From Adiantum capillus-veneris (lineage: Eukaryota; Streptophyta; Polypodiopsida; Polypodiales; Pteridaceae), in NCBI GenBank assembly GCA_014529385.2, contig CM043971.1, forward strand, positions 97,558,485 to 97,622,484: 64,000 nt of DNA, written 5' to 3'. Positions 23,190 through 34,392 of this stretch are shown piece by piece (position 1 is the stretch's first letter; each line of letters begins with the position of its first letter). The notes under the pieces are model-generated. The model saw only the letters and a program-made list of their open reading frames with translations, did no database searches and was not told the origin of the DNA. Made by a program: the position numbers and the translations under genes.

Positions 23190-23197
23190 TTTATAAT
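23190..23197 (+). promoter_or_regulatory. Possible TATA box of the translocase gene
   Basis: TTTATAAT lies about 155 bp before the chosen start codon. It is the closest TATA-like sequence upstream. Without transcript data its use is a guess. Confidence 0.3.
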
Positions 23198-23255
23198 AGA
23201 GTTTTTGTGCATTCTCAGATAGTAGGGGAGCTGCTTGATACCAGTTGTAGCAGCT

Positions 23256-23291
23256 ATGGATATGGTACCCCTTCCGCAAGCTCCTCTGTAA
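23256..23291 (+). promoter_or_regulatory. Short upstream ORF in the presumed 5' leader
   Basis: ATG GAT ATG ... CTG TAA gives an 11-codon peptide ending 54 bases before the main ATG. If the mRNA starts upstream of 23256, this uORF would be met first by scanning ribosomes and could reduce translation of the translocase. Confidence 0.4.
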
Positions 23292-23345
23292 ATACCCCCA
23301 ATAGACGAGGTAGCGTCTTTTGGCGTCTGCTACTGGGGCTCCGCA

Positions 23346-26111
23346 ATGGTGCCCTCATCTGTATCACCAGCTTCTTCGTCTCTATCCTCGGGTTCCGGGT
23401 ATGGCCGCATGCTTTCTCCAGCGTTCTCAGCAAAATTGAGCGGTAAAGCCCCTAGATTAGAAGCTGTACGTTTTTCATCCCGTTGGAGTCACAGTAATGG
23501 AAGACAAGGACTTTTAAGCTGCAAATTTGGAAGTGATTTGGGGTTTCAGAGCTTGGGCAAAGCAGGTCCATCCATCAGCAGCAGAAGAGAAGGGGTCACT
23601 TTGAGATTGAGGCATGGCACCCTTTTTTCTCACCCTCACCCTCACCCTCACCCTCGCGGTCTTGTGCGTGCAGAAGCTGCGGCAGATCTCTCACCCAATG
23701 CACCCTCAAACCCCAGCTCTGCTCCAAAGAAGATTTTTGGCATTGAAACAACAACTCTGAAGAAGGTGATTCCTCTGGGTATTATGTTTTTCTGCATTCT
23801 TTTCAACTACACGATCCTCAGGGATACCAAGGATGTGCTGGTGGTTACAGCCAAAGGTAGCAGTGCAGAGATTATACCATTCTTGAAGACTTGGGTAAAT
23901 TTGCCAATGGCCATTGGTTTCATGCTCATCTACACCAAGCTTGCCAATGTACTTTCCAAGGAGGCCTTGTTCTATGCATGCATTCTACCGTTTATTGCAT
24001 TTTTCGGAGGCTTTGCATTTGTACTGTACCCTTTGAAAGATGTGCTTCATCCAACTGCATTGGCGGATTCACTTTTGAAAGCTCTTGGCCCCAGTTTTCT
24101 TGGTCCGGTTGCTATTCTCAGGATATGGACTTTCTGCTTGTTTTATGTCATGGCAGAACTATGGGGTAGTGTGGTTGTCTCAGTTCTTTTCTGGGGCTTT
24201 GCAAATCAGGTATATGCTTTTTTCATGGTGAATGAATTTTTGGCTTAAGATTTCTTGGACATTAACATGCATGGCAACCGGTCATTAATCCAAGTTATCT
24301 CAATGCAGATCACTACCATAGATGAGGCTAAGCAGTTCTATCCTCTGTTTGGTCTTGGTGCAAATGTGGCTCTTGTATTTTCAGGCCGCACCGTCAAGTA
24401 TTTCTCAAACATGCGAAGGAATTTACCTGCCAATGTGGATGGCTGGGGCCTTTCCCTCAAAGGGATGATGAGCCTGGTTGTTGCACTGGGCTTATTTATT
24501 TGTGTAGTGCATTGGTGGGTCAACAGATTTGTTCTCAATGATCCGAGTTTGGCCAAGGCTGAGGTCCGAAAAAAGGTGAGCCTGCCATTCATTATAAGGT
24601 TTTGGTGTGGCTTTGTGATATCTGGCACGCATGGTTTTGCTATTGGCTAGCATGTCAACGGAGTATGTCTGTGCTTAACCACGTAAGTCTTCATAACTCT
24701 TTCAGAAAGAGAAGCCTAAGCTGGGAATGATGGAGAGCTTCAAGTTCTTGCTGAGCTCGAGGTACATTCGGGACCTTGCCACTTTGGTAGTTGCGTATGG
24801 AATCAGTATCAACCTGGTAGAAGTGACCTGGAAATCTAAGTTGAAAGCGCAGGTATTTACGCACTTCCTAATGCAGACACTTCCTCCACAAAGTTTGGCA
24901 GCCATATTTGACACAATTTTTTTCGTCTTTGAAGTTTCCAAGCCCAAATGACTACTCATCATTTATGGGAGACTTCTCTTCTTACACGGGAATTGCAACT
25001 TTCAGCATGATGCTCCTCAGTCGTTACATCTTCCGAAAGCATGGATGGGGTGTAGCTGCAATGATCACTCCAACAGTCCTACTTGTCACTGGAGTTGCCT
25101 TTTTTGCATTATTACTCTGCAGTGAGCCTTTGACACCTATGCTAGCTACTTTTGGACTCACACCTTTGCTCGCAGCAGTTTATGTTGGTGCACTTCAAAA
25201 CATTTTTAGCAAGAGTGCAAAGTACAGTTTATTCGACCCCTGCAAGGAGATGGCCTACATACCTCTTGACGAGGACACCAAGGTATGTTTGAGTCTGTTG
25301 AGCTGACTTTGGATAGGAATTGATGGTTTTCACATGTGTAATTGTTGTTATTTTTTTTTCCAGGTGAAGGGTAAGGCTGCAATCGATGTGGTATGCAATC
25401 CGTTAGGAAAGTCAGGGGGGGCTCTAATTCAACAGTTCCTCATCATCGGTTTTGGGTCTCTAGCTGCCTCAACTCCTTACCTTGGGGGAATATTGCTAGT
25501 CATTGTCCTGGCCTGGTTGGCTGCTGCTCGCTCTCTAGACAAGCAGTTCACTCCTCTTGTTCAGGAGGATCTCAAAGGAAAGTTGCTCGAGGGGAAACTC
25601 TCTGCGATGTCTGCAGCAGTGCTTGGCAAATACAAGCGCAAACCACAGGTAAAAGCTCACATAAGCCTTTGATCCACGTGCATATGCATGTATGTGCTGT
25701 TGTGTGCTTGAACTTGCATGCGTTTGCACTTTCAAGAGGCGCACACGTACACATGCATATAAACCACCAACAAATGCATGGCTACCCAGATAGATCCATC
25801 TGATTGCCCACCGCTGCTTCATTGTCATGGTAATGCTGCTTGTTGGGATTTCGTTTTATTTCTTTGCTTGTATAAAATATATCATCAATGGTTTTGTACA
25901 GGTCACCTATCGATTTGTAAGCGTCTTCAATGAAAAAGGATTTATTGAGGGCCGTTATGTACCAGTGGTTGACGGTAAGCCTGTGCCTTTGGATGTTGGG
26001 GATTCTGCAGTGATTGAAGCTGAGGTACCAACCAAAATTCCCATAGAAATGGAGACCCAAGCTGATGGTGAAGCTGGGACTTCTGCTTCAGAACCTGCTC
26101 CTACAAAGTAG
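23346..26111 (+). CDS. NTT: Plastid ATP/ADP translocase (NTT/AATP family), 6 exons
   Basis: Exons: 23346-24209, 24309-24575, 24706-24852, 24935-25282, 25364-25648, 25902-26111. All five introns (99, 130, 82, 81 and 253 bp) are GT-AG and phase 0, giving 706 residues. Residues 1 to about 125 are Ser/Arg-rich with few acidic residues, as expected for a chloroplast transit peptide, and include a HP-repeat (SHPHPHPHPHP, residues 95-103 region). From residue 130 on the TLC-type carrier domain starts, with the family blocks ILRDTKDVLVVTAKG (155-171), YVMAELWGSVVVSVLFWG (267-284), SGRTVKYFSN, YGISINLVEVTWKSKLKAQ, NIFSKSAKYSLFDPCKEMAY and DVVCNPLGKSGG, and about 11-12 hydrophobic segments. Plant NTTs sit in the inner plastid envelope and import ATP in exchange for ADP plus phosphate. 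The Lys in RDTKD and the Glu in AELWG are charged positions conserved in the family. The start ATG has G at -3 and G at +4. The C-terminal tail after the last hydrophobic segment is longer than I recall for the Arabidopsis proteins and is acidic/Ser-rich. No defect is seen. Confidence 0.96.
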
Positions 26112-26425
26112 TTGTCTTATTTTGTTGCCCCTTTTCTCATGACATCATGGTGAGATTCTTGTCACCTACACATTTTTCTGGGTTGGGGGTTTGCTAAAAT
26201 TTACATAGCAGCTTAGGTTACGTTCTCAGCCTCTAGTCTTATTTTGAATGGAGGGTTTGTCCGTAAGAATTTATCATAATCAGGTCTAAGGTTTAATTTT
26301 GCCATATATTCTCTATCATAAGAGCACAGCTGCATGTGTCTCTTTGATGTAGCCCATTGTTGAGTTGGCAATTGATGATGACGATATGTTAGAGATGCTC
26401 CAATAAATCTGATTGGCATTACCTG
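26112..26425 (+). other. Presumed 3' UTR of the translocase gene
   Basis: The first AATAAA after the stop codon is at 26402-26407 (CAATAAATC), about 290 bases downstream. This makes it the likeliest polyadenylation signal. No other gene motif is present. Confidence 0.45.
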
Positions 26426-26429
26426 CTCA

Positions 26430-27239
26430 GGTTCTAGCCTTAGTCACGCTGTTCCTTACTCTGGTAGGTCTGGATTACTTTTACTCTGTCTTTTGAAGAG
26501 TGGTAAAGGTATTCTTTTTTCACGATTGAACCCTCGCTTTTCCACTATCAGTTTCACGAATGAACAGTTTAAATGAGTTCTTAGCATGGTTTGGATTTGT
26601 AGCTTGTGGGGCAAACCTGGGATTGATGTTGATCAAATTATGTCTGTTCATTATTTAGATTTCCTTTTTTGCCAACAGAATGTTTTATGCATCATTCTAC
26701 CCATTGAAGTGCATAGAATACTTCATGGAATACATCAAGTTTTGATAAGTTTGGGATCCTCTTAATTTACAAATAATTGAGAAAGCGCAAAGACATGTCC
26801 TGTCAAAAATAAGCTGCTAAGACATCATAGCACAGATAAGACCTGCAGTAGGTGGCATGGATCCTGAAGCAGAGTGGAAGAAAGTATGCTGAGCAGGACG
26901 CACTGTTTTTTTCATAAAAGGATGGTTGGTGCACTTTGAGCAGCAAAACTGCAAGCAGTATTTTGAACATGAAAAATCATTTGAGGCCATTGCCTGCCTC
27001 GGGCACTAGAGGAATCCCTTCTAACTATCTGTTAAGAGTTTATCATCTCTTCGAGCGTAGCAGTTAGTGCCCCCATGTCTCTTGGGGGCAGTTTTTAGGG
27101 AGTGGGGGCTGGTTTGTGGCTGTGCTCGCCTATTGAGATGGTTTCTCTCATATTGGCATAGAGCCCTCCTAACTTATCCTGTTAAGAGTTTATCACCTCT
27201 ATGTGCCCCTGTATCTCCTTAAGGAGCAAGAGCTGGTTT
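26430..27239. other. Intergenic; contains a diverged duplication of about 150 bp
   Basis: No gene seen. GTTAAGAGTTTATCA recurs at about 27030 and 27180, each followed by a CTGGTTTGTGGCTGTGCT block (27110 and 27230), indicating a small tandem duplication. It lies next to the 3' end of gypsy element D and could belong to its LTR. Confidence 0.45.
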
Positions 27240-27858
27240 GTGGCTGTGCTGGCCTAGGAGTTTAGTTGTCTCTCGGAGGGGTGTATTATCTGTTCTGGTA
27301 GAAGGATTTTCTAAGTCTCTTCGACTTCTAGAGGATCTTCTTGTACTGGAGCCACTGGAGGAGGACCAACATATGGTCGGAGGAGACTTACATAAAAAGC
27401 ATTATGGATGCGTCAATGAGAAGGCAAATCCAATCTAAAAGTCACTTCATTGACTTTTTTGTAATCTTGAAAGGGTCGTAAAATCTATGGGAAAGTTTTA
27501 CAACCTTCCCTTCTCCGACCTGCTTTTTCAATCTAGCTTTCTCAAACTTAAGTAGAACGTATTGTCCTTTCCCAAGATTGAGATTTCTTCTCTGCTTGTC
27601 TACTTTTCTCTTCTGCTGCTCTTGAGTCCGAAGAATCGCTTGCTTTACTTGCTTGTAGGTGGTACCAATGTCGCGCACAAATTCGTCTGCATCAAAGATG
27701 TTTTCTTTGGTAACCATAATAGGAAGTAAGAGTGGCTTCCCATAAATAATTTTGAAGGGAGCTACAAGTTGAGGAATGTATGGTATTATTATATGCAAAC
27801 TCAACTAAAGGTAAGTATTGTTCCCATTCATATTGTCTTTCTGAAACATAGCACTTGA
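27240..27858 (-). pseudogene. Gypsy element D: integrase C-terminal part
   Basis: The minus strand reads CYVSERQYEWEQYLPLVEFAYNN (about 27850-27780) and then a Lys-rich segment with YVLLKFEKARLKK and HRFYDPFKI (27804-27442), the usual post-core integrase region of Ty3/gypsy. It is the direct continuation of the integrase frame at 32283 onward, from which it is separated by the inserted element C1. Beyond 27442 the frame decays into a Pro/Glu-rich tail. Confidence 0.85.
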
Positions 27859-28954
27859 TGTCACGTGACCCATCCAACCCTATGTGTCCGTGGACAAGCT
27901 ACAGCATGATCAGGGTTCAGTTCAGTCAAGTCAGTCTAGATTTAGAAGTGATTTGGCACTTTTGTGAGTCTATTCATAGACCGTGCATGCCCAGTCACTT
28001 AGCATAGATGCATATCCTCTGGTTGCACACAACATGATCATCAGTATTCCCTTCATAATCCATCAAATTCAGTCAGGGGAATTTTCCAGTGCATTTAGCC
28101 TATTTTCCCTATTTTTGGTATTTTCACTTATTGTTTTTAAGTGACTTTCCAACAAAAGTAGGTAGGGCAATTTTGCTATGTTAATATATAAGCAAACCCA
28201 AGTTAGCACTTTCTGGCAGAAGAGGCAGCAGGAGCTTCCCGCTCAACAGGCAACTTCTCAGTAGTACCCCCCTCAACACCCTAGCGTTTTTGGATCCCCA
28301 TCATCGCCGGGCATTTCTAGACCTCTGATGCTTCCATCCATTGCAAGATCGCCATCATCAGCATCAGCATCGTAGAGTTTGCAGATTCTTCCCATCGCCA
28401 GCAGTGGGCAGCCCTAGCGTTTTTCAGCCAAAAACGCTACAGCCCTCATCAACGTTTTCAGCCCAAAAACGCCAGCAAGCTTGCAAGTCACAGCGTTCTC
28501 AGCCAGCGACATCAACAGTTAAAAACGCAGAATTTCAGCAGTTCAAAACGCAGGTACAGTCCCGAAATTCAGCAGTTAGAAGATCTCAGATTTCAGCCAT
28601 CAAGTCGTCGTCGTCATCACCGTCGTCGTCATCGGCATAGTCCAAGTTGCATCAGTCCATTGCATATGCATTGTACCACTTTGTGCAATCAAAAAGTAGA
28701 CCACTCTCGTCGACGAGAGTGGGGCCTTCGAAGGAGGGTTTTACGTCGTCTTTGGTGTCGTATCTCTCGTCTCTCTCTATCTCTCAGTCTCATACACTTA
28801 CACGCACATTGTCCATTCACTTTGTTCGTGATCATAGCACTTTCCATTAAGAACGGAAGGCTCTCCCTTCCATAAGAACTAAAAGGAACCTTGAGCACAG
28901 TTCGGAGCACTCATCTTGAGCAAAGCGCAAACAATCATTCCGCTGCACCTAACA
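27859..28954 (+). repeat. C1 5' LTR (1096 bp)
   Basis: It begins with the palindrome GTCACGTGAC (contains a CACGTG G-box). A TATA-like ATATATAAG lies at about 28184-28192 and marks the likely U3/R border. Downstream is a stretch with many GCGTTTT/AAAACGC words. Relative to the 3' LTR it lacks about 107 bp after AAAACGCAGGT (around 28554). Confidence 0.92.
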
Positions 28955-28955
28955 T

Positions 28956-28967
28956 TGGTATCAGAGC
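28956..28967 (+). other. C1 primer-binding site
   Basis: TGGTATCAGAGC, complementary to the initiator Met-tRNA end, lies one base after the LTR end. Confidence 0.9.
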
Positions 28968-29407
28968 TTTGGCAGTGTTCTGTATCACTCAAGGAAAGAA
29001 CCACAAGAACCACAAGATTTTTTTTTGCTTGTTGAGGTCGCACGAACCCAAGTTTGCCTGGGCGTGTCTATTCCTAATCGTGTTTTGTTGAAGAGTGATA
29101 GGAATCTCAAGAAAGAAGGGCTTGTCCAGCCTCCCCTTGTGTCTCTTTTCACTCATTGAGAGCGGACCATGCACTTAGCGGCCGGCCAATCGACGTGAGG
29201 TGGGAAAAAGCAACCTTGGTGTGAGCGCAAGGCCGCCAAGGGGTGCGCCAGCGGAAAAGAGTAGAACTCGGGTGAAGAGAAGATCCTTCTCAAACGCGGT
29301 TTGCAAGCGAAAGAAAACCTCAAGAACCTCAAGATCCTCAAGAACCCAAGAACCCAAGTTCCTCGTGAACTTAAGAACCCAAGACCACAAGAACCCACGA
29401 TTTCAGA

Positions 29408-31009
29408 ATGATCATCACTCGAAGCGGAATGGATACTTCGCTTGGAGGTGATGAGCATGAGAGAGGCGAATAAGAATTTTCCCCACCAGGATGTTTTTTG
29501 GACCCTCCCCCTTTTCCATCTACGACAAGGATTGCGCTAACTCCTAGGGGGGAGTTGGACCAAGAAAGCGAAGCAGAAAGAAAAGCCTACGAAGAAGATA
29601 TGGCAGCCATAGAGGGCCAGTACTAAGAAAGAATGGCAGCCATAGCGCGTGAGAGTGAGCAAGCACGCTTGGAAGCCAAAGCAAGAGAAGCATAATTTGA
29701 TCGAGCGAACAAAGCAAGACAAGCAGAATTTGATCGCGAGAACAAAGCCCTCAAAGAAAAGAGCGACCACCACAACAAAGAGTTTTGGCGACTCTATTCT
29801 CAAGTTCAGACACAGATGTAAGAGATTTGGGGAAAGGAGACTCTCTCAGTCTCTTCTTCTCCAAAGCATGATACACAGGATTTGCATGATTGTGTGAAGC
29901 ATGATGATGATTTGAATGACAATGATTTGCATGATGATTTGAATGACAAGCATGATGATTTGGATGACAAAGATAAGCATGATGATTTGAATGATATTGC
30001 TAAGCATGATGATTTGGATGCCAATCACAAGCATGATGATTTGCATGATCAAGATGTGATTTCTCACGAGCATGACGTTTTGCATGATCAAGATGTGATT
30101 TCTCACAAGCATGATGAGTTGCATGGAGAAGATGTGATTGTTCACCAGGATGAGGTGTTAGTGGATGCTTTTTCTAGCGAAGCTAACCTCGTTGCAGATT
30201 CGATCAATCACGAAGAACCGATGTTGGCTTTCGAGTCGAGGTCCAAAGAACCCCCACAGGATGATTCGATCATTGAGGAAGAAGCGATCTTGGCTCTCGA
30301 GCCTAGGTCCAAAGAAACATCACAAGAAGTATTATGTGTTCACATGATTGATACGCACGCATTATTCGAGTATTTCATTCGTGATCGTTTCCTGTATTTT
30401 AGTCAGCATCTTTATGTGATCCCTTTTCCTAGGCATGACATATTGTATGTTGAGCACGTTTCACTCATGAATGAGCACGGATGTATGTGGATTTTTCATG
30501 AAAAGCTGAAAAGTTTGTATGTCAGGAAGTCACATTCTATGTCTCTTCCTTGGCATGACACAGTTTCCGAAAGAGCACATGACAGTATGAGCACCAAGCA
30601 TGGGCATTTCCATTGTGTTTTGCCACAACTGATTGCTTTAGATCATCAAGGAAAGATTCGATCTCATTGTTTGCATGTGTTTGATGAACGGGTTGTCACT
30701 CCGTCTCTATGTTCATCTACATTGCATACACAGTCGTTAGAGAAGACAAGATTTTTTTCCTTCACTTTACATGGAATGGGTATGTTCATGGTTTTGTGTT
30801 GGAAGTGGTTTCATGAATTTTCAGCCATGGAGATTCTTGAAGATGAAAGAAGCACGACTCTAGACGAAGTTGAAGCAAGGAAGGAGATTCAAAAGATTTT
30901 GTGTCGCTTTTGGTGCGGCCCAAAGAAGCAAGCGTTGCAGACCTTTATGAAGTTCAAGTACCGCACGACCCACACATCAGAGTGGGCCGGCGAAGAGTCC
31001 CTTCCATGA
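29408..31009 (+). pseudogene. C1 gag-positioned ORF with His/Asp-rich repeats (degraded)
   Basis: The frame starts at ATG 29408 (reads M-I-I-T-R-S-G-M-D-T-S, a gag-like N-terminus) and continues through a charged coiled-coil-like stretch with several stops, the last a TAA at about 29819 where C2 has CAA. It is then open to 31009. Residues from about 29880 to 30150 are a His/Asp array with three 13-residue units based on KHDDLHDQDVISH (30029-30145). A globular-looking part of about 220 residues follows (MIDTHALFEYFIRDRF, then PFPRHDILYVEHVS). A frameshift near 30900 separates the C-terminus seen in C2. There is no zinc knuckle. Product unknown. Confidence 0.75.
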
Positions 31010-31070
31010 TTCCGGATACTATTGGCGATCTCCCTCGACGCCATACAGTTCGGTATCAGTACCTCACTTT

Positions 31071-31083
31071 GAAAAGGAGGGGA
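31071..31083 (+). other. C1 polypurine tract
   Basis: GAAAAGGAGGGGA directly precedes the 3' LTR, the expected plus-strand priming site. Confidence 0.85.
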
Positions 31084-32282
31084 TGTCACGTGACACATCC
31101 AACCCTATGTGTCCGTGGACAAGCTACAGCATGATCAGGGTTCAATTCAGTCAAGTCAGTCTAGATTTAGAAGTGATCTGGCACTTTTGTGAGTCTATTC
31201 GTAGACCGTGCATGCCCAATCACTAGCATAGATGCATATCCTCTGGTTGCACACAGCATGATCATCAATATTCCCTTCAAAATCCATCAGATTCAGTCAG
31301 GGGAATTTTCAAGTGCATTTAGCCTATTTTCCCTATTTTTGGTATTTTCACTTATTGTTTTTAAGTGACTTTCCAACAAAAGTAGGTAGGGCAATTTTGC
31401 TAAGTTAATATATAAGCAAACCCAAGTTAGCACTTTCTGGCAGAAGAGGCAGCATGAGCTGTCCGCTCAACAGGCAACTTCTCAGCAGTACCCCCTCAGC
31501 ACCCTAGCGTTTTTGGATCCCCATCATCGTCGGGCATTTCCAGACCTCTGGCGCTTCCATCCATTGCAGGATCGCCATCATCAGCATCAGCATTGTAGAG
31601 TTTGCAGATTCTTCCCATCGCCAGCAGTGGGCAGCCCTAGCGTTTTTCAGCCAAAAACGCTACAGCCCTCATCAGCGTTTTCAGCCCAAAAACGCCAGCA
31701 AGCCTGCAAGTCACAGCGTTTTCAGCCAGCGACATCAGCAGTTAAAAACGCAGAATTTCAGCAGTTCAAAACGCAGGTTTTCAGCCTATAGCAAGGCAGC
31801 AGATACATCCCCATTGGTTGCAGAAGTTCCCCCAATTTTAGCCTCGAAAAACGCAGCCAAAACAGTCATTTTCAGCCACCGAAACAGTCCCGAAATTCAG
31901 CAGTTAGAAGATCTCAGATTTCAGCCATCAAGTCGTCGTCGTCATCACCGTCGTCGTCATCGGCATAGTCCAAGTTGCATCAGTCCATTGCATACACATT
32001 GTACCACTTTGTGCAATCAAAAAGTAGACCACTCTCGCCGACGAGAGTGGGGCCTTCGGAGGAGGGTTTTACGTCGTCTTTGGTGTCGTATCTCTCTTCT
32101 CTCTCTATCTCTCAGTCTCATACACTTACACGCACATTGTCCATTCACTTTATTCGTGATCATAGCACTTTCCATTAAGAACGGAAGGCTCTCCCTTCCA
32201 TAAGAACTAAAAGGAACCTTGAGCACAGTTCGGAGCACTCATCTTGAGCAAAGCGCAAACAATCATTCCGTTGCACCTAACA
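31084..32282 (+). repeat. C1 3' LTR (1199 bp)
   Basis: Near-identical to the 5' LTR apart from scattered substitutions and the 107-bp segment missing there. The TATA-like ATATATAAG is at about 31408-31416. Confidence 0.92.
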
Positions 32283-33284
32283 CTCGAGAATTTCTAAAAC
32301 AGTGGCATTAGCACTTTCGCTTTGATCGTCTGTTTGAGGATGATAAGCTGATGAAAAATCAAGCTTAGTTCCCAAATTCTTGAACAGTTCTTGCCAAAAT
32401 AGACTAGTTAGTACCTAGTTCTACACCCACTATTGGGCACTGAGGACATTAGTGGGGATGTCGTGGTATTTAGTCAATACGATGCATGATGGAGTTGATG
32501 GTTATATTGTCTTGTAGGTGATTACCATGGGTCTATACCTTGCACTTTCCTTTATGGGTGAATCTGGGCTTATCTTGGATTTATTTAGGTATATAGTTAT
32601 GCGAGGATCTCTATCGCTGACAATAGTCTTTGGCAATCCATGATGTTTAAGAATATGAGCTAGAAATATTCTAGCCTTGTGATAAGCTTGGATCGTCTTC
32701 TTAACGGAAGGAAATGTGCTTGCTTACTAAATTTGTCTATTATAGTCCATATTGCATTATTTTCACTCTTAAAAAATCCATGGCAATACTTACCCATGGC
32801 GTGTTAGGCATAGGGAGTGACTGAAGCTTGCCATAAACTTTATGTCTGTCATACTTTACTTTTTGGCATACTAAACACTCGCGTACATATTTCTCAATGT
32901 CCGTTGGAGTGTTGGCCAAAAGAAATATCTTTCGAGGGTATTAGTGGTAGCAACAATTCCCCGATGCTCGACATAGGGAGAATTATGTGCTTTATCCATC
33001 ACCTTCTGTCTTAAGGACTGAGCTATGCATATTGCTTGTTGATGATATAGTGTATCATTCCTAATGGAATAAGGTGGCCTTGAATTACCAGCTTGAAGAT
33101 TTGCCCAAATTGTAGCCAAGTCTGGATCTTGAGGATACATTTCACTGAGAGATTCTAGTTCCTCATGATAAATAGTTGTCATTGCATTGATCTTTGGACG
33201 CCTGGAGAGGGCATCTGCAACCGCATTCTTTGTTCCAGAAGTGTGTAAATCTGAAAATGGAACATTGAAAGAAAGTTGGCCCAT
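32283..33284 (-). pseudogene. Element D integrase, N-terminal and core part
   Basis: 33284-32871 reads GTKNAVADALSRR (end of RNase H), then AHNSPYVEHRGIVAT (H2C2 zinc finger; usual GH replaced by EH) and FFWPTLQRTL. Catalytic core remnants follow in broken frames. The last part (about 32395-32283) reads FKNLGTKLDFSSAYHPQTD, the block before the catalytic Glu. The reading frame then meets element C1 and resumes at 27853. Confidence 0.8.
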
Positions 33285-33411
33285 CTCATCTGCGTTTTTG
33301 ATAACTTTCTCTGTGTGAGAAAGTAGCGGAGACTCTAATGATTTGTCTTGATTATAAAATCAGCTCCTAATAGATAATGTTTTCAAATGGAAAGAGCATG
33401 AATTACTGCCA

Positions 33412-33807
33412 TTAGCTCTTTCTCATAAATGGGAGCATGCAACTTTGTATCTTTAAGGCGTTGATTTCGTAGGCTATGACGTGACCCTCTTGGTTCAAAA
33501 CTGCTCCTACACAATCTCCAGATTCATCGCAGTACACCTCGAAAGGTTTGCGAAGATTAGAGACGGTGAGAACAGGTCTGTGACTGAGTAGATATTTAAG
33601 CTTTTCAAAAGCTTGTTTTTGTCCAGGTCCCCAATAGAAGGGAATCCGCTTCTTTGTCAGATAATGGAGAGGACCCACTATGGCGGCAAAGGCTCGAATG
33701 AAACGTTGATAATAGGAACAGAGGCTGAGAAAACTTAGTACGTTATGTACTGTAGTTGGTGTGGGCCATTCTACAACTGCTTGAATCTTATTAGGGTCCA
33801 TTCTCAC
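33412..33807 (-). pseudogene. Element D RT connection and RNase H start
   Basis: It reads MDPNKIQAVVEWPTPTTVHNV (RT connection domain), LSLCSYYQRFIRAFAAIVGPLHYLTKK, then PFEVYCDESGDCVGAVLNQEG (RNase H start, first Asp present). The remainder of RNase H (33412-33290) is frameshifted. Confidence 0.85.
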
Positions 33808-33911
33808 CTAGTTGTGAGATACTATATGGCCCAAGTAGTGAATTTCTTTTAAAAAGAACTCACTCTTCTTAGCATTCACAAATAATTTGTGTTTGCATAA
33901 TTCTTCAAACA

Positions 33912-34392
33912 CTAATGCGAGATGCTTGTAGTGTTCTTCTTCCGTCTCTGAGAAGAATAAGACGTCATTGAAGGAAACTCCTGTAAGGTAAATATTCTAT
34001 ATGAATGGAAGATTCTATCCATCAATCTGTTGAATGTGGTTGGTGCATTAGTGAGTGCAAAAGGCATCACTAAGAATTCATACAACGCAAAGGTTGTTCT
34101 AAATGAAGTCTTATGCACATCCTGAGGAGCAATGCAAATTTGATGGTATCCGCTCTTCAAGTCTATACGATTGATGACACTTGCGCCTTGTAACTTATCA
34201 AGAATGTCATCGATCCGAGGGATTGGAAATCAATTCTTGAATGTGATCTTGTTTAGAGTCTGTGCACATGCGGAATGTGCCATCCTTTTTCTGTACTAGC
34301 AAGACAGGTGAACAATATGGAGAAGTGCAAGGCCTTATTAGACCCTTCTCCAAAAGTTCATTGACCTGCTTGAGGATTTCCTCTTGCTGCAT
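33912..34392 (-). pseudogene. Element D reverse transcriptase
   Basis: 34392-34207 gives [22 protein letters not shown] and FRMCTDS. 34160-33912 gives MKSGYHQICIAPQDVHKTSFRT and FALTNAPTTFNRLMD. The catalytic box reads S-F-N-D-V where F-D-D is expected (about 33970-33985), so the first catalytic Asp is Asn. A stop and small indels lie between the blocks. Confidence 0.85.

Larger units (their letters stand above)
27859..32282 (+). mobile_element. Complete non-autonomous LTR retrotransposon C1
   Basis: LTRs are 27859-28954 and 31084-32282, both starting TGTCACGTGAC and ending CACCTAACA. Target duplications are CTTGA (27854-27858) and CTCGA (32283-32287), differing by one C-to-T change at a CpG. 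A Met-tRNA primer site and a polypurine tract are in place. The 2.1-kb interior has one degraded gag-positioned frame and no protease, RT, RNase H or integrase. It must depend on enzymes from another element. It is inserted into the integrase frame of gypsy element D. Confidence 0.92.

Noticed and set aside
23207-23446. Open frame overlapping the start of the translocase gene
   Set aside because: It has no ATG at its start and lies in another frame over the transit-peptide exon, which reads correctly in the translocase frame.
24255-24650. Separate small gene in the translocase region
   Set aside because: It is exon 2 read through from intron 1 into intron 2; splice sites and family alignment place it inside the translocase.
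29846-30145. Hydrophobic minus-strand frame (Ile/Met-rich) opposite the His/Asp repeats; same at 45996-46313
   Set aside because: It is the antisense shadow of GAT/CAT codons, which read as ATC/ATG on the other strand. No independent support.
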